64,000 nucleotides of DNA from Leifsonia poae (GCF_027921845.1 NZ_BSEN01000001.1:306014-370013); one strand, 5' to 3'. Positions 36,322-45,531 are shown, counted from the first letter of the stretch. Program-made: numbers and translations. The notes: generated by a model not told the origin, from the letters alone.

Positions 36322-36597
36322 ATGCGGGTATTCATCATCGACACCAGCAACATGGATCCGGAACTGCAAGGCGGACTCATGGGAGTAGAGGGATCGTCGA
36401 ACCCGACCGCAGGGGAAAAGCAGGCGTGCGTGGAAACCCTCAGCCACTACGTGACGGACGGGTGGGCGATCGCCGCCGACCCGCACACACCGATCGGCTG
36501 GCTAGCCGCGCTCACCGCGGAGACGGCGTGCGTCCCGTTCATCAACCTCACCCGACTCGCTCGGGAGGACCCAGCACCGCAAACTGCACACGTCTAA
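36322..36597 (+). CDS. Small hypothetical protein upstream of relaxase
   Basis: A 91-residue protein starting RVFIIDTSNMDPELQGGLMG, including AGEKQACVETLSHYVTDGWA and ending with polar residues. ATG 36322 follows GGGAG by 8 bp. No motif recognised. It lies between the restriction operon and the relaxase, followed by an 11-bp-arm hairpin, and may be an accessory mobilization or regulatory protein. Confidence 0.6.
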   Translation: MRVFIIDTSNMDPELQGGLMGVEGSSNPTAGEKQACVETLSHYVTDGWAIAADPHTPIGWLAALTAETACVPFINLTRLAREDPAPQTAHV

Positions 36598-36609
36598 CCG
36601 ATCAAGCTC

Positions 36610-36633
36610 CGACCCGGCCGCGCGGCCGGGTCG
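36610..36633. terminator. GC-rich perfect hairpin after the small hypothetical gene
   Basis: CGACCCGGCCG, two bases, then the exact complement: an 11-bp stem 12 bp after the stop at 36597. No clear T-tract follows. The rest of the gap to 36975 holds no recognisable gene. Confidence 0.6.
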
Positions 36634-36975
36634 TTGGCGTGTCCGCGCTGACGCGCGAAACGCACCCCCTGGTCACGGCGCAGCCGATTTCCGACCAATT
36701 CTGGATTTGCGCGTCAGAACCGCCTCGGGAACACAACGTGTAGGTATGAGGGCAATCCTTTTCGGGGACAACACACCAAGACTGCTGGTCGGCCGGGTCG
36801 CCAGCCGGCCACGTCGTGAGTCCGGGATGGAGCTATTTCCGGGAAAAGGTCCGATGCGCGCCTTCTGCGCGCCAAACCGACCCGCCAGCCGGAAGTACTA
36901 AGTGACGGGTGTTCTCGAGTAAAGGACAAGGCCGCCCAGTTTCGGGAGGTTCTGGACAAGGTTCGAGGGAGGCGA

Positions 36976-39711
36976 GTGCGGGTGCGAGGCGGAGTAGCGA
37001 GATGGAAGCGGGGACAGCAGTCCCACGGGGTCAAGCAAGCGGTCAACTACGCCTTCAGCGGCGTCTGTGACGCCGCCCTCACCGCCAAAACAGCCGACGG
37101 GGTCATCGCCGCCGCTGGCTACGCCGACGCCGTGATGACCCGGTACATCGTGGAGAACGGCGCCATCCGCGACGACCTGCTCACCCGTGACCAGCTCAAG
37201 GGCTGGGTGGACGGACTCGACCCACTCACCGGGGACCGCCGCGGACGGGACCTCGAGTCGCCGGTCGCCGACCTGATTTTGGATGCGACGATCAACGCAC
37301 CAAAGTCGTTCTCGATCGCCGCCATGCTCGACCCCGACCTCGCGACCGCGTACGAAGACCTCCAAGACCGCCTCCGCGATCGGATCATCAAGCTCTGGCA
37401 GTCCGAGCTCAACGCCCGCCGCGGCCAAGGCGGCGCCTTCCGCGAGGATCTGGCCCGGATCGAAGTCGTCGAACTCCGACACGAACGATCCCGCTCACTG
37501 GACCCTCACAAGCACCGCCACCTCTGGCTCAACGTGAAGGTCCAAGGCGCCGACGGCAAATGGTCCAACGTCGACACTCGCGTCGCGTTGCGGTTCCAAA
37601 ACGTGGTTAACGCCGAAGGGGACCTCGCCTCCCGCACCGACCCAGCCTGGATCAGTGCTCTCGCCGTCAAAGGCTTCACCCTCAACGAGGACGGGGAGAT
37701 CACCCAGCTGCAGCACCTGGTGCGACCGCTATCGAAGCGGTCCGCGCAGATAGAGGCAAATAAGCTCATTCGCACCGCGTGGTGGAAACAGCAGCACCCC
37801 GGGCAGGAGCCCTCACATGAGGTGCTCAACCAGATCGACCGATGGGCCTGGGCCACCGGGCGACCCAACAAACCGGGTGACCTTGACGAAGACAACTGGG
37901 CCGAGCTAGTCCGCGAAGAACTCGCCGCCGCCGATCCCGCACTCCGCCTTGAGCGCTCACCCATCGACGCATCTTCGGCATCGATCGAAGATCTCGACAT
38001 CGAGCTCCTCGCCGCCAAAGCGATCGTCGACGCCGATGCCCGATCAACCGGCACCGGCGGCCGGTTCAGCCTGATGGACGTCCGCGCCGGCGCACTCCGC
38101 GCTCTCGCTGCGAGCGGCGTCATCGCCGAGCGCACAGAACTCGCGACCATAGCCGAGCAGGTTATGGCTGCCTCCCGAGCGCTCACCGTGACATTACTCG
38201 ACGAACCCGATGTTCAAGCACACGTCAAGTCCAGAATGGCCACCTCTACTGCAGCGCTGAAGGCCACGATTGCCAACCGGATCGAAGCGCTGTCCGCGCC
38301 CGGCATCGCGGCCCCCGTCGAGGAGATCACCGGGATTGCTCACGCGCTCGACCCCGAGCGAGTTCTGGACAACGATCAAACTGACGGCGCATCTGCCATC
38401 GCCGGGACTGCCTCCGTCGTCGCGATCACGGGAGCCGCAGGCGCCGGCAAGACCACCATGCTCAAGGTCGCCGTCTCCGCGCTGCGACGTCATGGGCGGA
38501 ACATGATCATCGTCGCGCCCACGAAGAAGGCCGCCTCGGTCGCCGGGCGCGAAACCGGCACAGCCGCGTCGAGCCTCCACCAGCTCCTTCACGACTACGG
38601 CTGGCGATGGAGCACCGGCATCGCTGGCAACACGGAGTGGAAACTGCTCCAGCCCGGCGATACTGACCCCACGACCGGGCAGCACTATCAGGGCCCACGA
38701 ACCCGGATCCGCCCCGGTGATCGGATCGTTGTCGACGAGGCCGGCATGCTCGACTTAGAAGCCGCCAACGCCCTCATCGAGATCATCCACCGCACCGGCG
38801 CCACCGTCGCCGTTGTCGGCGACGACTATCAGGCCCTACCCGTTGGGCACTCCGGCGCAATGGCTCTCTTCCGCCGGTCCGCGTTCGAGAAGATCGAGCT
38901 CACCGAGATCCACCGCTTCCGCGATCCTGAGTGGGCCCACATGTCCGCACGAATTCGATTCGCTAACGGTCCTACTGAGACTCAGAACCTCGCTGGAGAA
39001 CTGGTCCGAGCTGGACACGTTCGCGTAGCCAATAGCGAAGTCGAGGCGCAACAGATGATGGTTAATGAATGGTTTGGCTCGTCTCGTCGAGGCGAGTCGA
39101 TTGCGCTTGTAACCGCAACACATTCGGAAGCGCAGGCGATTTGCGACGCAATACAGGCTCGGAGAATCGCATCCGGCGACTTGGAGGTAGATCGCTCCGC
39201 GACCGGTCAATCGGGTCAGCGAGTTTTCGTCGGCGACGTGGTTCAGACACGACGAAACGACCGCGCCTCAGGAGTCGAGAACCGACAGGGGTGGGTCGTG
39301 CGCAATATCTCCGAGACGCACCTGACCCTAGTCTCGACCTCGGACTCATCGAACCTGCGGAGGGTCACGACAGAATACGCGAACTCACATTTGCACCTCG
39401 GCTACGCGTCGACCGTGTACGGCGTTCAGGGAGAAACTACGGACCGATCCGTCGTCGGCCCGGGTGTCGATGCGGCAGGTCTCTATGTAGGTCTCACTCG
39501 CGGTAGGACGAAAAACGAGGTCGTCGTTATTGCCGGCACGCCCCAGGGTGCCTCGTCGGAACTCGCTGCCACAATGCAGCGACAGGCGGCCGAGGAGACG
39601 CTCCAAAAGTCTCGTGCAGCGGCGCGTCAGGAGATGATCCGCGCAGCGCGAGCGGATTCGCTGCAGACGGTCGGGATAGACCAGGACATAGCGTCGTCGC
39701 TTTCGCGTTGA
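36976..39711 (+). CDS. MobF-family conjugative relaxase-helicase (TrwC/TraA-like)
   Basis: A 911-residue DNA-transfer protein. The N-terminal TrwC-like relaxase region has a candidate Tyr in VKQAVNYAFSG (about residue 24) and the metal-binding motif HKHRHLWLNV (178-187). The C-terminal RecD-like helicase has Walker A GAAGAGKT (486-493), VVDEAGMLD, VVGDDYQALPVG and the late STVYGVQGET motif. GTG 36976 follows GGGAGG. It should nick oriT and unwind the transferred strand, but the type IV coupling protein and secretion genes are absent from the element, so a helper element is needed. Its catalytic Tyr assignment is uncertain because the start is near it. Confidence 0.88.
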   Translation: MRVRGGVARWKRGQQSHGVKQAVNYAFSGVCDAALTAKTADGVIAAAGYADAVMTRYIVENGAIRDDLLTRDQLKGWVDGLDPLTGDRRGRDLESPVADLILDATINAPKSFSIAAMLDPDLATAYEDLQDRLRDRIIKLWQSELNARRGQGGAFREDLARIEVVELRHERSRSLDPHKHRHLWLNVKVQGADGKWSNVDTRVALRFQNVVNAEGDLASRTDPAWISALAVKGFTLNEDGEITQLQHLVRPLSKRSAQIEANKLIRTAWWKQQHPGQEPSHEVLNQIDRWAWATGRPNKPGDLDEDNWAELVREELAAADPALRLERSPIDASSASIEDLDIELLAAKAIVDADARSTGTGGRFSLMDVRAGALRALAASGVIAERTELATIAEQVMAASRALTVTLLDEPDVQAHVKSRMATSTAALKATIANRIEALSAPGIAAPVEEITGIAHALDPERVLDNDQTDGASAIAGTASVVAITGAAGAGKTTMLKVAVSALRRHGRNMIIVAPTKKAASVAGRETGTAASSLHQLLHDYGWRWSTGIAGNTEWKLLQPGDTDPTTGQHYQGPRTRIRPGDRIVVDEAGMLDLEAANALIEIIHRTGATVAVVGDDYQALPVGHSGAMALFRRSAFEKIELTEIHRFRDPEWAHMSARIRFANGPTETQNLAGELVRAGHVRVANSEVEAQQMMVNEWFGSSRRGESIALVTATHSEAQAICDAIQARRIASGDLEVDRSATGQSGQRVFVGDVVQTRRNDRASGVENRQGWVVRNISETHLTLVSTSDSSNLRRVTTEYANSHLHLGYASTVYGVQGETTDRSVVGPGVDAAGLYVGLTRGRTKNEVVVIAGTPQGASSELAATMQRQAAEETLQKSRAAARQEMIRAARADSLQTVGIDQDIASSLSR

Positions 39712-39724
39712 CCTTCGGCCGAAG

Positions 39725-40126
39725 TCAGCCGTCAGCAAGGCCCGACTTCACTGCTTCGCGCCCTAGTTCGCTACGACCGGCGAGAGAACCGTCGCGCGCG
39801 TGATAGTTGAGCAAAGCCACACCGAGCGCATCGGCCCGTTGCTGAGCGACGGGCCGAACTCCGCCTTGTAGGAATATCAATGGGCTGCGTCCGTCGGATG
39901 CAGCAAGCGTTGCTGCGGTTTCGATCGGACCGACGTCGAGGTTGCCTCGACCGTTATCTACCCACGCCACGTAGCGCGCACTGAACAGATCGCAGAGACT
40001 TCTCGCCTGCCCGGTCGATGCGACGGTATCCCTCGCGCCGAGGTAGACCATCCACTCGCGACAGAGTTCAATTGCTTCTTCCGCCGAAACCCCGAAGGGC
40101 CGCGGCGACGGTTCATCAACTTCCAC
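39725..40126 (-). CDS. Small restriction-endonuclease-like protein
   Basis: A 133-residue protein containing LCDLFSARYVAWVDNGRGNL and SPLIFLQGGVRPVAQQRADA. This resembles the Mrr-like nuclease core in shape (Asp in VDN, then a strand and helix), but the central Q/E-x-K is not obvious, so it may be inactive or only structurally related. It converges with the relaxase gene; 14 bp separate the stops. Function unproven. Confidence 0.5.
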   Translation of the reverse strand: MEVDEPSPRPFGVSAEEAIELCREWMVYLGARDTVASTGQARSLCDLFSARYVAWVDNGRGNLDVGPIETAATLAASDGRSPLIFLQGGVRPVAQQRADALGVALLNYHARDGSLAGRSELGREAVKSGLADG

Positions 40127-40185
40127 GAATCTCAGTCTCCACCTGGCTGCTGATACTAGCGACAGTGCCCCTAATGCAGGGCCGC

Positions 40186-40986
40186 CTAGCCTTGACCCGC
40201 TCTTCGAAGAAGCAAGAAGACCAATTCGAATAGGTAGACCTCGATGTGACGAAGAACATTGGCCACCACGACTACCCCAGAGGTCATCGACGTGGGTACC
40301 TCGAAGTCGCTCGATTCGAGAATCTCGTGCTCGAGTATGTCCTTGAGCACAGATCTCCTCCCATGCATTGCTCCACTGGTGAGTCTCCAGAAGGCCAGGA
40401 TGGTGTACGGCTGACGACTACAGAAGTCCTGTGCGGCGCCTAGTCTCGACGAAATCGAAGGAGGGTTGAGACTTCGACCGGCGATGCCAGGACGCGCATC
40501 ACGCTGCTGTTCGAGCATCAACAAAACGGGATCATCAGAGGGGAACTTCGAGGGCTGTCTCGCAAGCTCCTTCGATGCATGCGTGGAGTCGCGTCGTCCT
40601 TCGAGCGCCGTCTGGAGCGATCGAAGAACGCGAGCGTCGCGCGAAGGAGGTCCAATAAGCCAGAATCCTGTCCCGATCATCTCTAGAGCGTTTCTAAGCA
40701 GACCGAAATGTGCGAAGGCAGGCAGGATAGACGCGTCGTTGACAAGTGCGGATAGCGCCCCGACGTTATCGAACACGCCCTGGAGGTTGGTCTCGACCTG
40801 GGAGGACAGTGTTTCGTACGGTGTTGCGAAATCGTCACCCGCTAGCGCGGACGACGGGCTTACTCTGAACCTCCTCATAGTCGAGCGGAGCTCGTCGACC
40901 TTCCTGAAGCTCTCAAGGAGCATGGCGAATGCGCGAACCTCTTCAGACTCGAAGTCAGCCTCGTTGGCCGCTGCGACGGCAGTCAT
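40186..40986 (-). CDS. Hypothetical helical protein, R..E / SGxxH family (copy 1)
   Basis: A 266-residue, mainly helical protein. Recognisable elements are LLRNALEMIGTGFWLIGPPS followed by DARVLRSLQTALEGRR, then NPPSISSRLGAAQDF and FWRLTSGAMHGR. The same ordered elements occur in the protein at 44680-45531, so the two are related. A conserved Arg/Glu and His in a helical bundle recalls HEPN-type RNases, but the R-x4-6-H motif is not met exactly. Its ATG overlaps the stop of the truncated phosphatase upstream (ATGA). Confidence 0.6.
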   Translation of the reverse strand: MTAVAAANEADFESEEVRAFAMLLESFRKVDELRSTMRRFRVSPSSALAGDDFATPYETLSSQVETNLQGVFDNVGALSALVNDASILPAFAHFGLLRNALEMIGTGFWLIGPPSRDARVLRSLQTALEGRRDSTHASKELARQPSKFPSDDPVLLMLEQQRDARPGIAGRSLNPPSISSRLGAAQDFCSRQPYTILAFWRLTSGAMHGRRSVLKDILEHEILESSDFEVPTSMTSGVVVVANVLRHIEVYLFELVFLLLRRAGQG

Positions 40987-41306
40987 TCCGGGAGCCTAGC
41001 TGGCTGAACGTTACGGATGCTTCTTTGCGACCCTGTAGCGCCGCCCATCTTCAAGAATGCGGTGAGCGATCGTGTACGAAGGGCATCGAGCAACGCCAAT
41101 TCATTATTTCCCCGCAGCACGGCGTGCCGACTCGCCGAGTACTCGACGAGTTGCGCCACAACTGCTGCCGAATCGGGGCCCTTGTTTGAGTAGTCGCCCA
41201 TAAAGACCACTCGGCTCGCCTCGGACACCTCGGATTGTCCCCACAAACTTCGGAGCGCATCCACGTTGCCGTGAACGTCACCAACGAATGCGACTTGTCT
41301 GTTCAC
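40983..41306 (-). CDS. Metallophosphoesterase (PPP-like), C-terminally truncated
   Basis: The 107 residues contain the first three metal-binding signatures of calcineurin-like phosphatases: GDVHGN (9-14), GDYSNKG (37-43) and RGNNE (65-69). Family members are usually 200 or more residues and continue after FLKMGGA. Here that segment is followed by unrelated residues and a stop, so the last metal ligands are missing. Probably inactive, unless trans-complemented. It overlaps its upstream neighbour by 4 bp and its downstream neighbour's ATG. Confidence 0.7.
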   Translation of the reverse strand: MNRQVAFVGDVHGNVDALRSLWGQSEVSEASRVVFMGDYSNKGPDSAAVVAQLVEYSASRHAVLRGNNELALLDALRTRSLTAFLKMGGATGSQRSIRNVQPARLPE

Positions 41307-41713
41307 AGCAGAATCTTCTCCACTTCCTCGTAGTCCGAGCCACCCGATAGGCCCAGGGCCATGTACGCCATCGAAAGTACGTCGCTGGGCTTACCCCATT
41401 CATTGACCAGGGTCGCTTCCAAGGAGCCATGCGGGTTCTGGGGGAACGGTCCGATGATCGAGCCCAGTCGGCGCAGACAACTTTCCAGATCAACAACAGA
41501 TGGCGAGTCGTCCTGGCGGGATGCAAGAAGTCCGGCAAGGTCCGGATCTTGATATCGAGTGGCCAACTCACGAACGGAGAAGCAAGGCTCGCCCGCCGCA
41601 ATCGACTGGGCGTACAAGCAGCTACGCAACAAGTAGCGTGCCCGCCGCGAGATTCCTGGCAAGTACCTCGGAAGCCAGTGAAATTCGTAGTCGATGTTGG
41701 TCGACTCGGTCAA
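41303..41713 (-). CDS. Hypothetical protein coupled to phosphatase
   Basis: A 136-residue protein (start NIDYEFHWLPRYLPGISRRA, later YAQSIAAGEPCFSVRELATR and MAYMALGLSGGSDYEEVEKI). No motif recognised. Its stop overlaps the ATG of the truncated phosphatase (ATGA), so both belong to one operon with the 40186-40986 gene. It may be the cognate partner of the phosphatase; unknown. Confidence 0.6.
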   Translation of the reverse strand: MTESTNIDYEFHWLPRYLPGISRRARYLLRSCLYAQSIAAGEPCFSVRELATRYQDPDLAGLLASRQDDSPSVVDLESCLRRLGSIIGPFPQNPHGSLEATLVNEWGKPSDVLSMAYMALGLSGGSDYEEVEKILL

Positions 41714-41738
41714 TAAGCTGCGCCTGTCCCTGTTGAAA

Positions 41739-42662
41739 CTAGATCGTTGTGGGTAGATCCGCGAGGGAGAGCTCTTCGGTCATCTCATTCAAGCCCGCGC
41801 AGGGGCCGAGACAGATGTCGCAACGGAGCATTCCATCGTGTGCGGCCTGACGGACATTCTCGTCATTGGCGGCCTCTTCAAGATCGATCGTCCATGCCAC
41901 AAACCGGGCTTGCGGATATCGCGGCCGCGAGACCCGCGACACTTCATCGATGACCAGATTCCGCCCGTTCGACGACGCAATCAACATGTACTCCGCCCCC
42001 GGCGCGTGCTCGCATTGTCTGGCCCCGCATATGGTGCACGTTCCGTCACTGTCGACACTCGCGACCTTGGGATATGCGGCGCCCATCTGATGGTCGCAGT
42101 CTTCAACGAGGCGCCCGCAGATAGAACATTCGAAGTCGCCAATCAACGCCGCGGACATCCCCACTCTGCAGTGCGAAATACTCACCGGGCAGGTGCTCCA
42201 GAAGTCGTCATCTCGTAGCACGATCGGACATCCAAACAAACCTCGACGTACGAACCCTGTCTGATGTATTGCGCGATGTGCTTCGTCGGCGAGTTCATGG
42301 TCTTCCAGGAAGTTGAGCGCCGCAACAGCTAGAGCTTCCGCCTGACGAGCGTGACGTTCGATTGCATCCAGCAGTTCGGCATTGAGCCGTGAGTGGAAGG
42401 TCTCCCATTCGCGCCGCTTCTCATCCTGGACGCGATACCTCACCACGTCGTTCGACTCGATCAACGGCTCGTGCATAGTGGGGATGTCGCCGGCAATCTC
42501 ACCGAGAAGGTCGATCACAGTCGCATACGCCGTACGTGAAGCCTCGAGAGCTCGGACACCGTTCGTTTCCAGAAACAGATCACGGTGAGGTCCTGCCGCT
42601 GGTGGGATCGGCCCCCACTCCATCACCTTGCCCTCTGTCATGAACCGAAACGGTCCACTCAT
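41739..42662 (-). CDS. Hypothetical protein with four cysteine clusters (probable zinc binding)
   Basis: A 307-residue protein. The N-terminal half is helical (RRGLF and ELLDAIERHARQAEALA). The C-terminal half has CPVSISHC, CSICGRLVEDC, CTICGARQC and CDICLGPC, arranged like zinc ribbons or treble clefts. The second and third are each followed by DH or EH. No nuclease motif seen. ATG 42662 overlaps the previous gene's stop (ATGA), so the two are co-translated. Role unknown; DNA or RNA sensing is a guess. Confidence 0.65.
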   Translation of the reverse strand: MSGPFRFMTEGKVMEWGPIPPAAGPHRDLFLETNGVRALEASRTAYATVIDLLGEIAGDIPTMHEPLIESNDVVRYRVQDEKRREWETFHSRLNAELLDAIERHARQAEALAVAALNFLEDHELADEAHRAIHQTGFVRRGLFGCPIVLRDDDFWSTCPVSISHCRVGMSAALIGDFECSICGRLVEDCDHQMGAAYPKVASVDSDGTCTICGARQCEHAPGAEYMLIASSNGRNLVIDEVSRVSRPRYPQARFVAWTIDLEEAANDENVRQAAHDGMLRCDICLGPCAGLNEMTEELSLADLPTTI

Positions 42663-43165
42663 GACTTTGCGTCTCCGCTAGACGAGCCGGACTGGAGCTC
42701 GCGGAGCGCGTCGATAACGTCCGCGGCCTCTCCCTCGGCCGTGATCGTGCGAGAGATGCCAGCGCTCTCGTCCAGTTCGACCACTGAGACCTTCAACGGC
42801 CGGCGCTGAGCTTGTTCAGCTGTCCACCCCTGACGATCGCGCATCAAGTCGATGAACTGTCCAACCGTGAATATCAACCATTCATTCGCCATCCCCAGCA
42901 CAGCGAGGCCGAGAGCCCATTGGTCCGGATCGCCGCTGAACTCCTGCAGGTAACGCCGCGACCCTTCCGGCATCGAAAAGGTGACCGGCGCGCCCACTGC
43001 GCGAGCTGCCTTCGGCAGGAACCGAACCTGGTCCGTGTAACGCGGCACACCTTCCTCGGCCACGGACCGTCGGGTCGGAATGACGTAGACAACGCCCACC
43101 TCGGGATCTGCAGGCAGGGAACCGGGCGCAGGCGACCATTCGTTCTCCGTCACAATGACCGTCAT
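42659..43165 (-). CDS. Hypothetical protein, partner of the cysteine-cluster protein
   Basis: A 168-residue protein (TENEWSPAPGSLPADPEVGV, VRFLPKAARAVGAPVTFSMP, MANEWLIFTVGQFIDLMRDR). No known motif. It is the first gene of a two-gene operon with the cysteine-cluster protein. The 249-bp gap upstream separates it from the divergent NERD gene and should hold both promoters. Confidence 0.6.
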   Translation of the reverse strand: MTVIVTENEWSPAPGSLPADPEVGVVYVIPTRRSVAEEGVPRYTDQVRFLPKAARAVGAPVTFSMPEGSRRYLQEFSGDPDQWALGLAVLGMANEWLIFTVGQFIDLMRDRQGWTAEQAQRRPLKVSVVELDESAGISRTITAEGEAADVIDALRELQSGSSSGDAKS

Positions 43166-43414
43166 GCTCAGAGCCTAGCCACCGTTTACGACAGTGGCCG
43201 ATGATCGGCATTGTCCGGAGACCCTCCACACAGGATCTCGCTGCCTCGTTCGCGCGTGACGCCGCCCGGCGATACGAATGCGCGCCTCTTCACCGCGTTA
43301 GCGCAATGTCGCTAGGATGGCACACACCCAGCTTCCGGTTCGCCTACGATCAGGCCGTCGTGCCCTTCTCGGGGGCGAGCCCGCCACCCCCTCTGTCGGA
43401 TAACCTCGGGCATC

Positions 43415-44497
43415 ATGAACGATGGCACCCCCGGCATTCAGCGCGATATCGCGGACCGGGTGGATTTCGCGGGAATCAACGCGCTCTCTTCCCGGCCGGC
43501 CGGGTACGCCGTCGCACTGAAGTGCTTGCAAGTTCAAGCTGACGCGGAGGACGCAGACCCGTCCCTGCGAACGCACAAACGCGTATCTCTGCACCCCGAT
43601 GCATGGTCCTGGTACCAAGGGGCACTCGGCGAGATCGAAGTAGGCGAGACGCTCGGCGGTTTGGGGCCGGAATGGTTCGTGAGGCATTCGGTGCCGATCG
43701 GAGCCGACACCAAAGATGTCGATCATCTGGTGATTGGACCCGGCGGTGTGTTCGCGATCAACACAAAGCATCACGCTGGAGCGTCGATCTGGGTCGGCGA
43801 CTACGTACTCCGCGTGAACAATGCCAACACCCACCATCTCAAGGCGGCACAAGGCGACTCGTCCGATGTGAGCCGCCGCCTATCGGAGAAAGTTGGGTTC
43901 CCGGTGCCTGTGACGCCTGTCATCGCAGTTCTGAATTCTCGGGCCATCAAAGATGGGCGCGCTGCACCCAAGCGAACGGTGTCTGTCGTCGACGCCCGCA
44001 ACCTCGTTGCCTGGTTAAGAGCTCAGCCGGCTCACCTGAGCCAGACCAAGATCGAACTGATCAAGCTGGCTGCAGAGGAACCCATGACATGGCACGTTGA
44101 CCCCAGGGCGGCCGACACTCTACGCGTCATGCAGCGTTTCGAACGGCTCACCGCTCGCGTCGCAATTTCCGGTCCCGATCCTCAACGTGGCGCCGCGCCA
44201 CTCAAGAAGCGGCGACCAACCCGACAGCCCACTGCGACAAGGGCAGCTCCCAAGCGGTCCGCTCTCCCCGAGATGGTGCGATTGTGGTCCGGCACAGCGT
44301 TAATCGTCATTGCGATCTTGATCTTTCGAGGGGTAGCCGATCAGCCCTGCCTCTCCCCTGCGTCCTGCATACTGCCTGCCGTGTATCTGGCGTGGAAGCC
44401 GCTGATAATGATTCTGGGCGTCGTCGTGGTAGGGCGAGCCGTCTTCCTCACCGCTCGCCAGCTTTTGGCTAGAGGCTCGGCGCCACAACGCAAGTGA
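43415..44497 (+). CDS. NERD-domain protein with C-terminal membrane anchor
   Basis: A 360-residue protein with the nuclease-related NERD domain (about 60-190): WYQGALGEIEVGETL and VDHLVIGPGGVFAINTKHHA, which holds the D...N-T-K variant of the PD-(D/E)xK core. A basic linker (KKRRPTRQPTATRAAPKR) leads to two helices (WSGTALIVIAILIFRGVA and LIMILGVVVVGRAVFL). Such proteins are frequent in mobile elements and plasmids, with unproven DNA-processing roles. It diverges from the cysteine-cluster operon. Confidence 0.8.
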   Translation: MNDGTPGIQRDIADRVDFAGINALSSRPAGYAVALKCLQVQADAEDADPSLRTHKRVSLHPDAWSWYQGALGEIEVGETLGGLGPEWFVRHSVPIGADTKDVDHLVIGPGGVFAINTKHHAGASIWVGDYVLRVNNANTHHLKAAQGDSSDVSRRLSEKVGFPVPVTPVIAVLNSRAIKDGRAAPKRTVSVVDARNLVAWLRAQPAHLSQTKIELIKLAAEEPMTWHVDPRAADTLRVMQRFERLTARVAISGPDPQRGAAPLKKRRPTRQPTATRAAPKRSALPEMVRLWSGTALIVIAILIFRGVADQPCLSPASCILPAVYLAWKPLIMILGVVVVGRAVFLTARQLLARGSAPQRK

Positions 44498-44679
44498 CCT
44501 CACCTGCCCACCAAGCGTCATACTGCGAAGCCGCCATCGTCGCACGAGCCGCGCAGAGGCCAACTTGGGTCCATCTGCCGACCCAAATCGGAACACATCA
44601 CCGAACGGTATCGATTGGCGGCGTATGTGGCTCCAGCCTCCGGACCCACCGTGCGTGGCGACTTGCATTCGGCGAATTT

Positions 44680-45531
44680 CTAGGAGGTGGTGGGTGGGGA
44701 GGGAGTAGGCCCCCGTGGGGCAGGCTTGGAGGCCATGCAGAGTTCGGCATGGGTGACTGCGTGGCCTAGGTGCAGCTTTGCTTGCTCGAGCATCAGGGCG
44801 AGGGTGATGACGTTGACGGTGACGCGGGTGTGGTCCGGGGCATCTTCCCTGTCCATCGCGCCGGCGGCGAAATTGGAGTTGGAGTGCGCGATACCAGAGC
44901 AGGCTCGCCAGGCATCTACGCCTGTTAGGTTCTGCTTTCGGTTAGCAGGTATCTTCTCGTCGGCCGCGCGGATGACATCGGTCAGGCGCGGGAACTCTGA
45001 GTCGAGACCGAGGCTCTTAACGCCTGGCCTGGTCCCGGCGATATCGGTCAGAATGCGCCGTAGATCATCAGTGATGGCATCGGTCGGCGTGTCGTACTTC
45101 TTCGTGTACACGGCGACGCGGAGTCGGTTGTCCCACGTCAGACGAATCGAGCGCCGCACGCGGGCGTCAATCGTGCCGGGGGCCATCAGCCATGTGGCGA
45201 GTGCCGATGCTTCAATCGCCACCCGGATCAGGGAGTAGCCAGCCAGCGGACGCGGACCCTCATGCTTCATCCCCTGGGCGAGCATATGGAGATGGTCATG
45301 TGCGCTGTGAAGCAGGTGCACGATCTGAGACGACGGTGGGTCGATCCACTTTATGCGGTCATCGCCCGCCACCCTACTTCCATCCGTCGGGTATAGATTG
45401 CCAATGCGCTCCGCGATGTCGTCTGTCCACTCTGGAAGGCCTGCGAGGGACTCGACCGCGATCGCCTGCAGATGCGGATCCTTCAGCACTCGGTCGGAGT
45501 CGGCGAGGACACGCTCAGGATCGAAGCTCAT
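44680..45531 (-). CDS. Hypothetical helical protein, R..E / SGxxH family (copy 2)
   Basis: A 283-residue, mainly helical protein. LIRVAIEASALATWLMAPGT followed by DARVRRSIRLTWDNR, and AWRACSGIAHSNS, match in order the elements of the 40186-40986 protein. The protein ends in a Pro-rich tail (SKPAPRGPTPSPP). It is monocistronic and convergent with the NERD gene, with about 180 bp of unremarkable sequence between. Function unknown; a surveillance or RNA-processing role would be speculative. Confidence 0.65.
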   Translation of the reverse strand: MSFDPERVLADSDRVLKDPHLQAIAVESLAGLPEWTDDIAERIGNLYPTDGSRVAGDDRIKWIDPPSSQIVHLLHSAHDHLHMLAQGMKHEGPRPLAGYSLIRVAIEASALATWLMAPGTIDARVRRSIRLTWDNRLRVAVYTKKYDTPTDAITDDLRRILTDIAGTRPGVKSLGLDSEFPRLTDVIRAADEKIPANRKQNLTGVDAWRACSGIAHSNSNFAAGAMDREDAPDHTRVTVNVITLALMLEQAKLHLGHAVTHAELCMASKPAPRGPTPSPPTTS

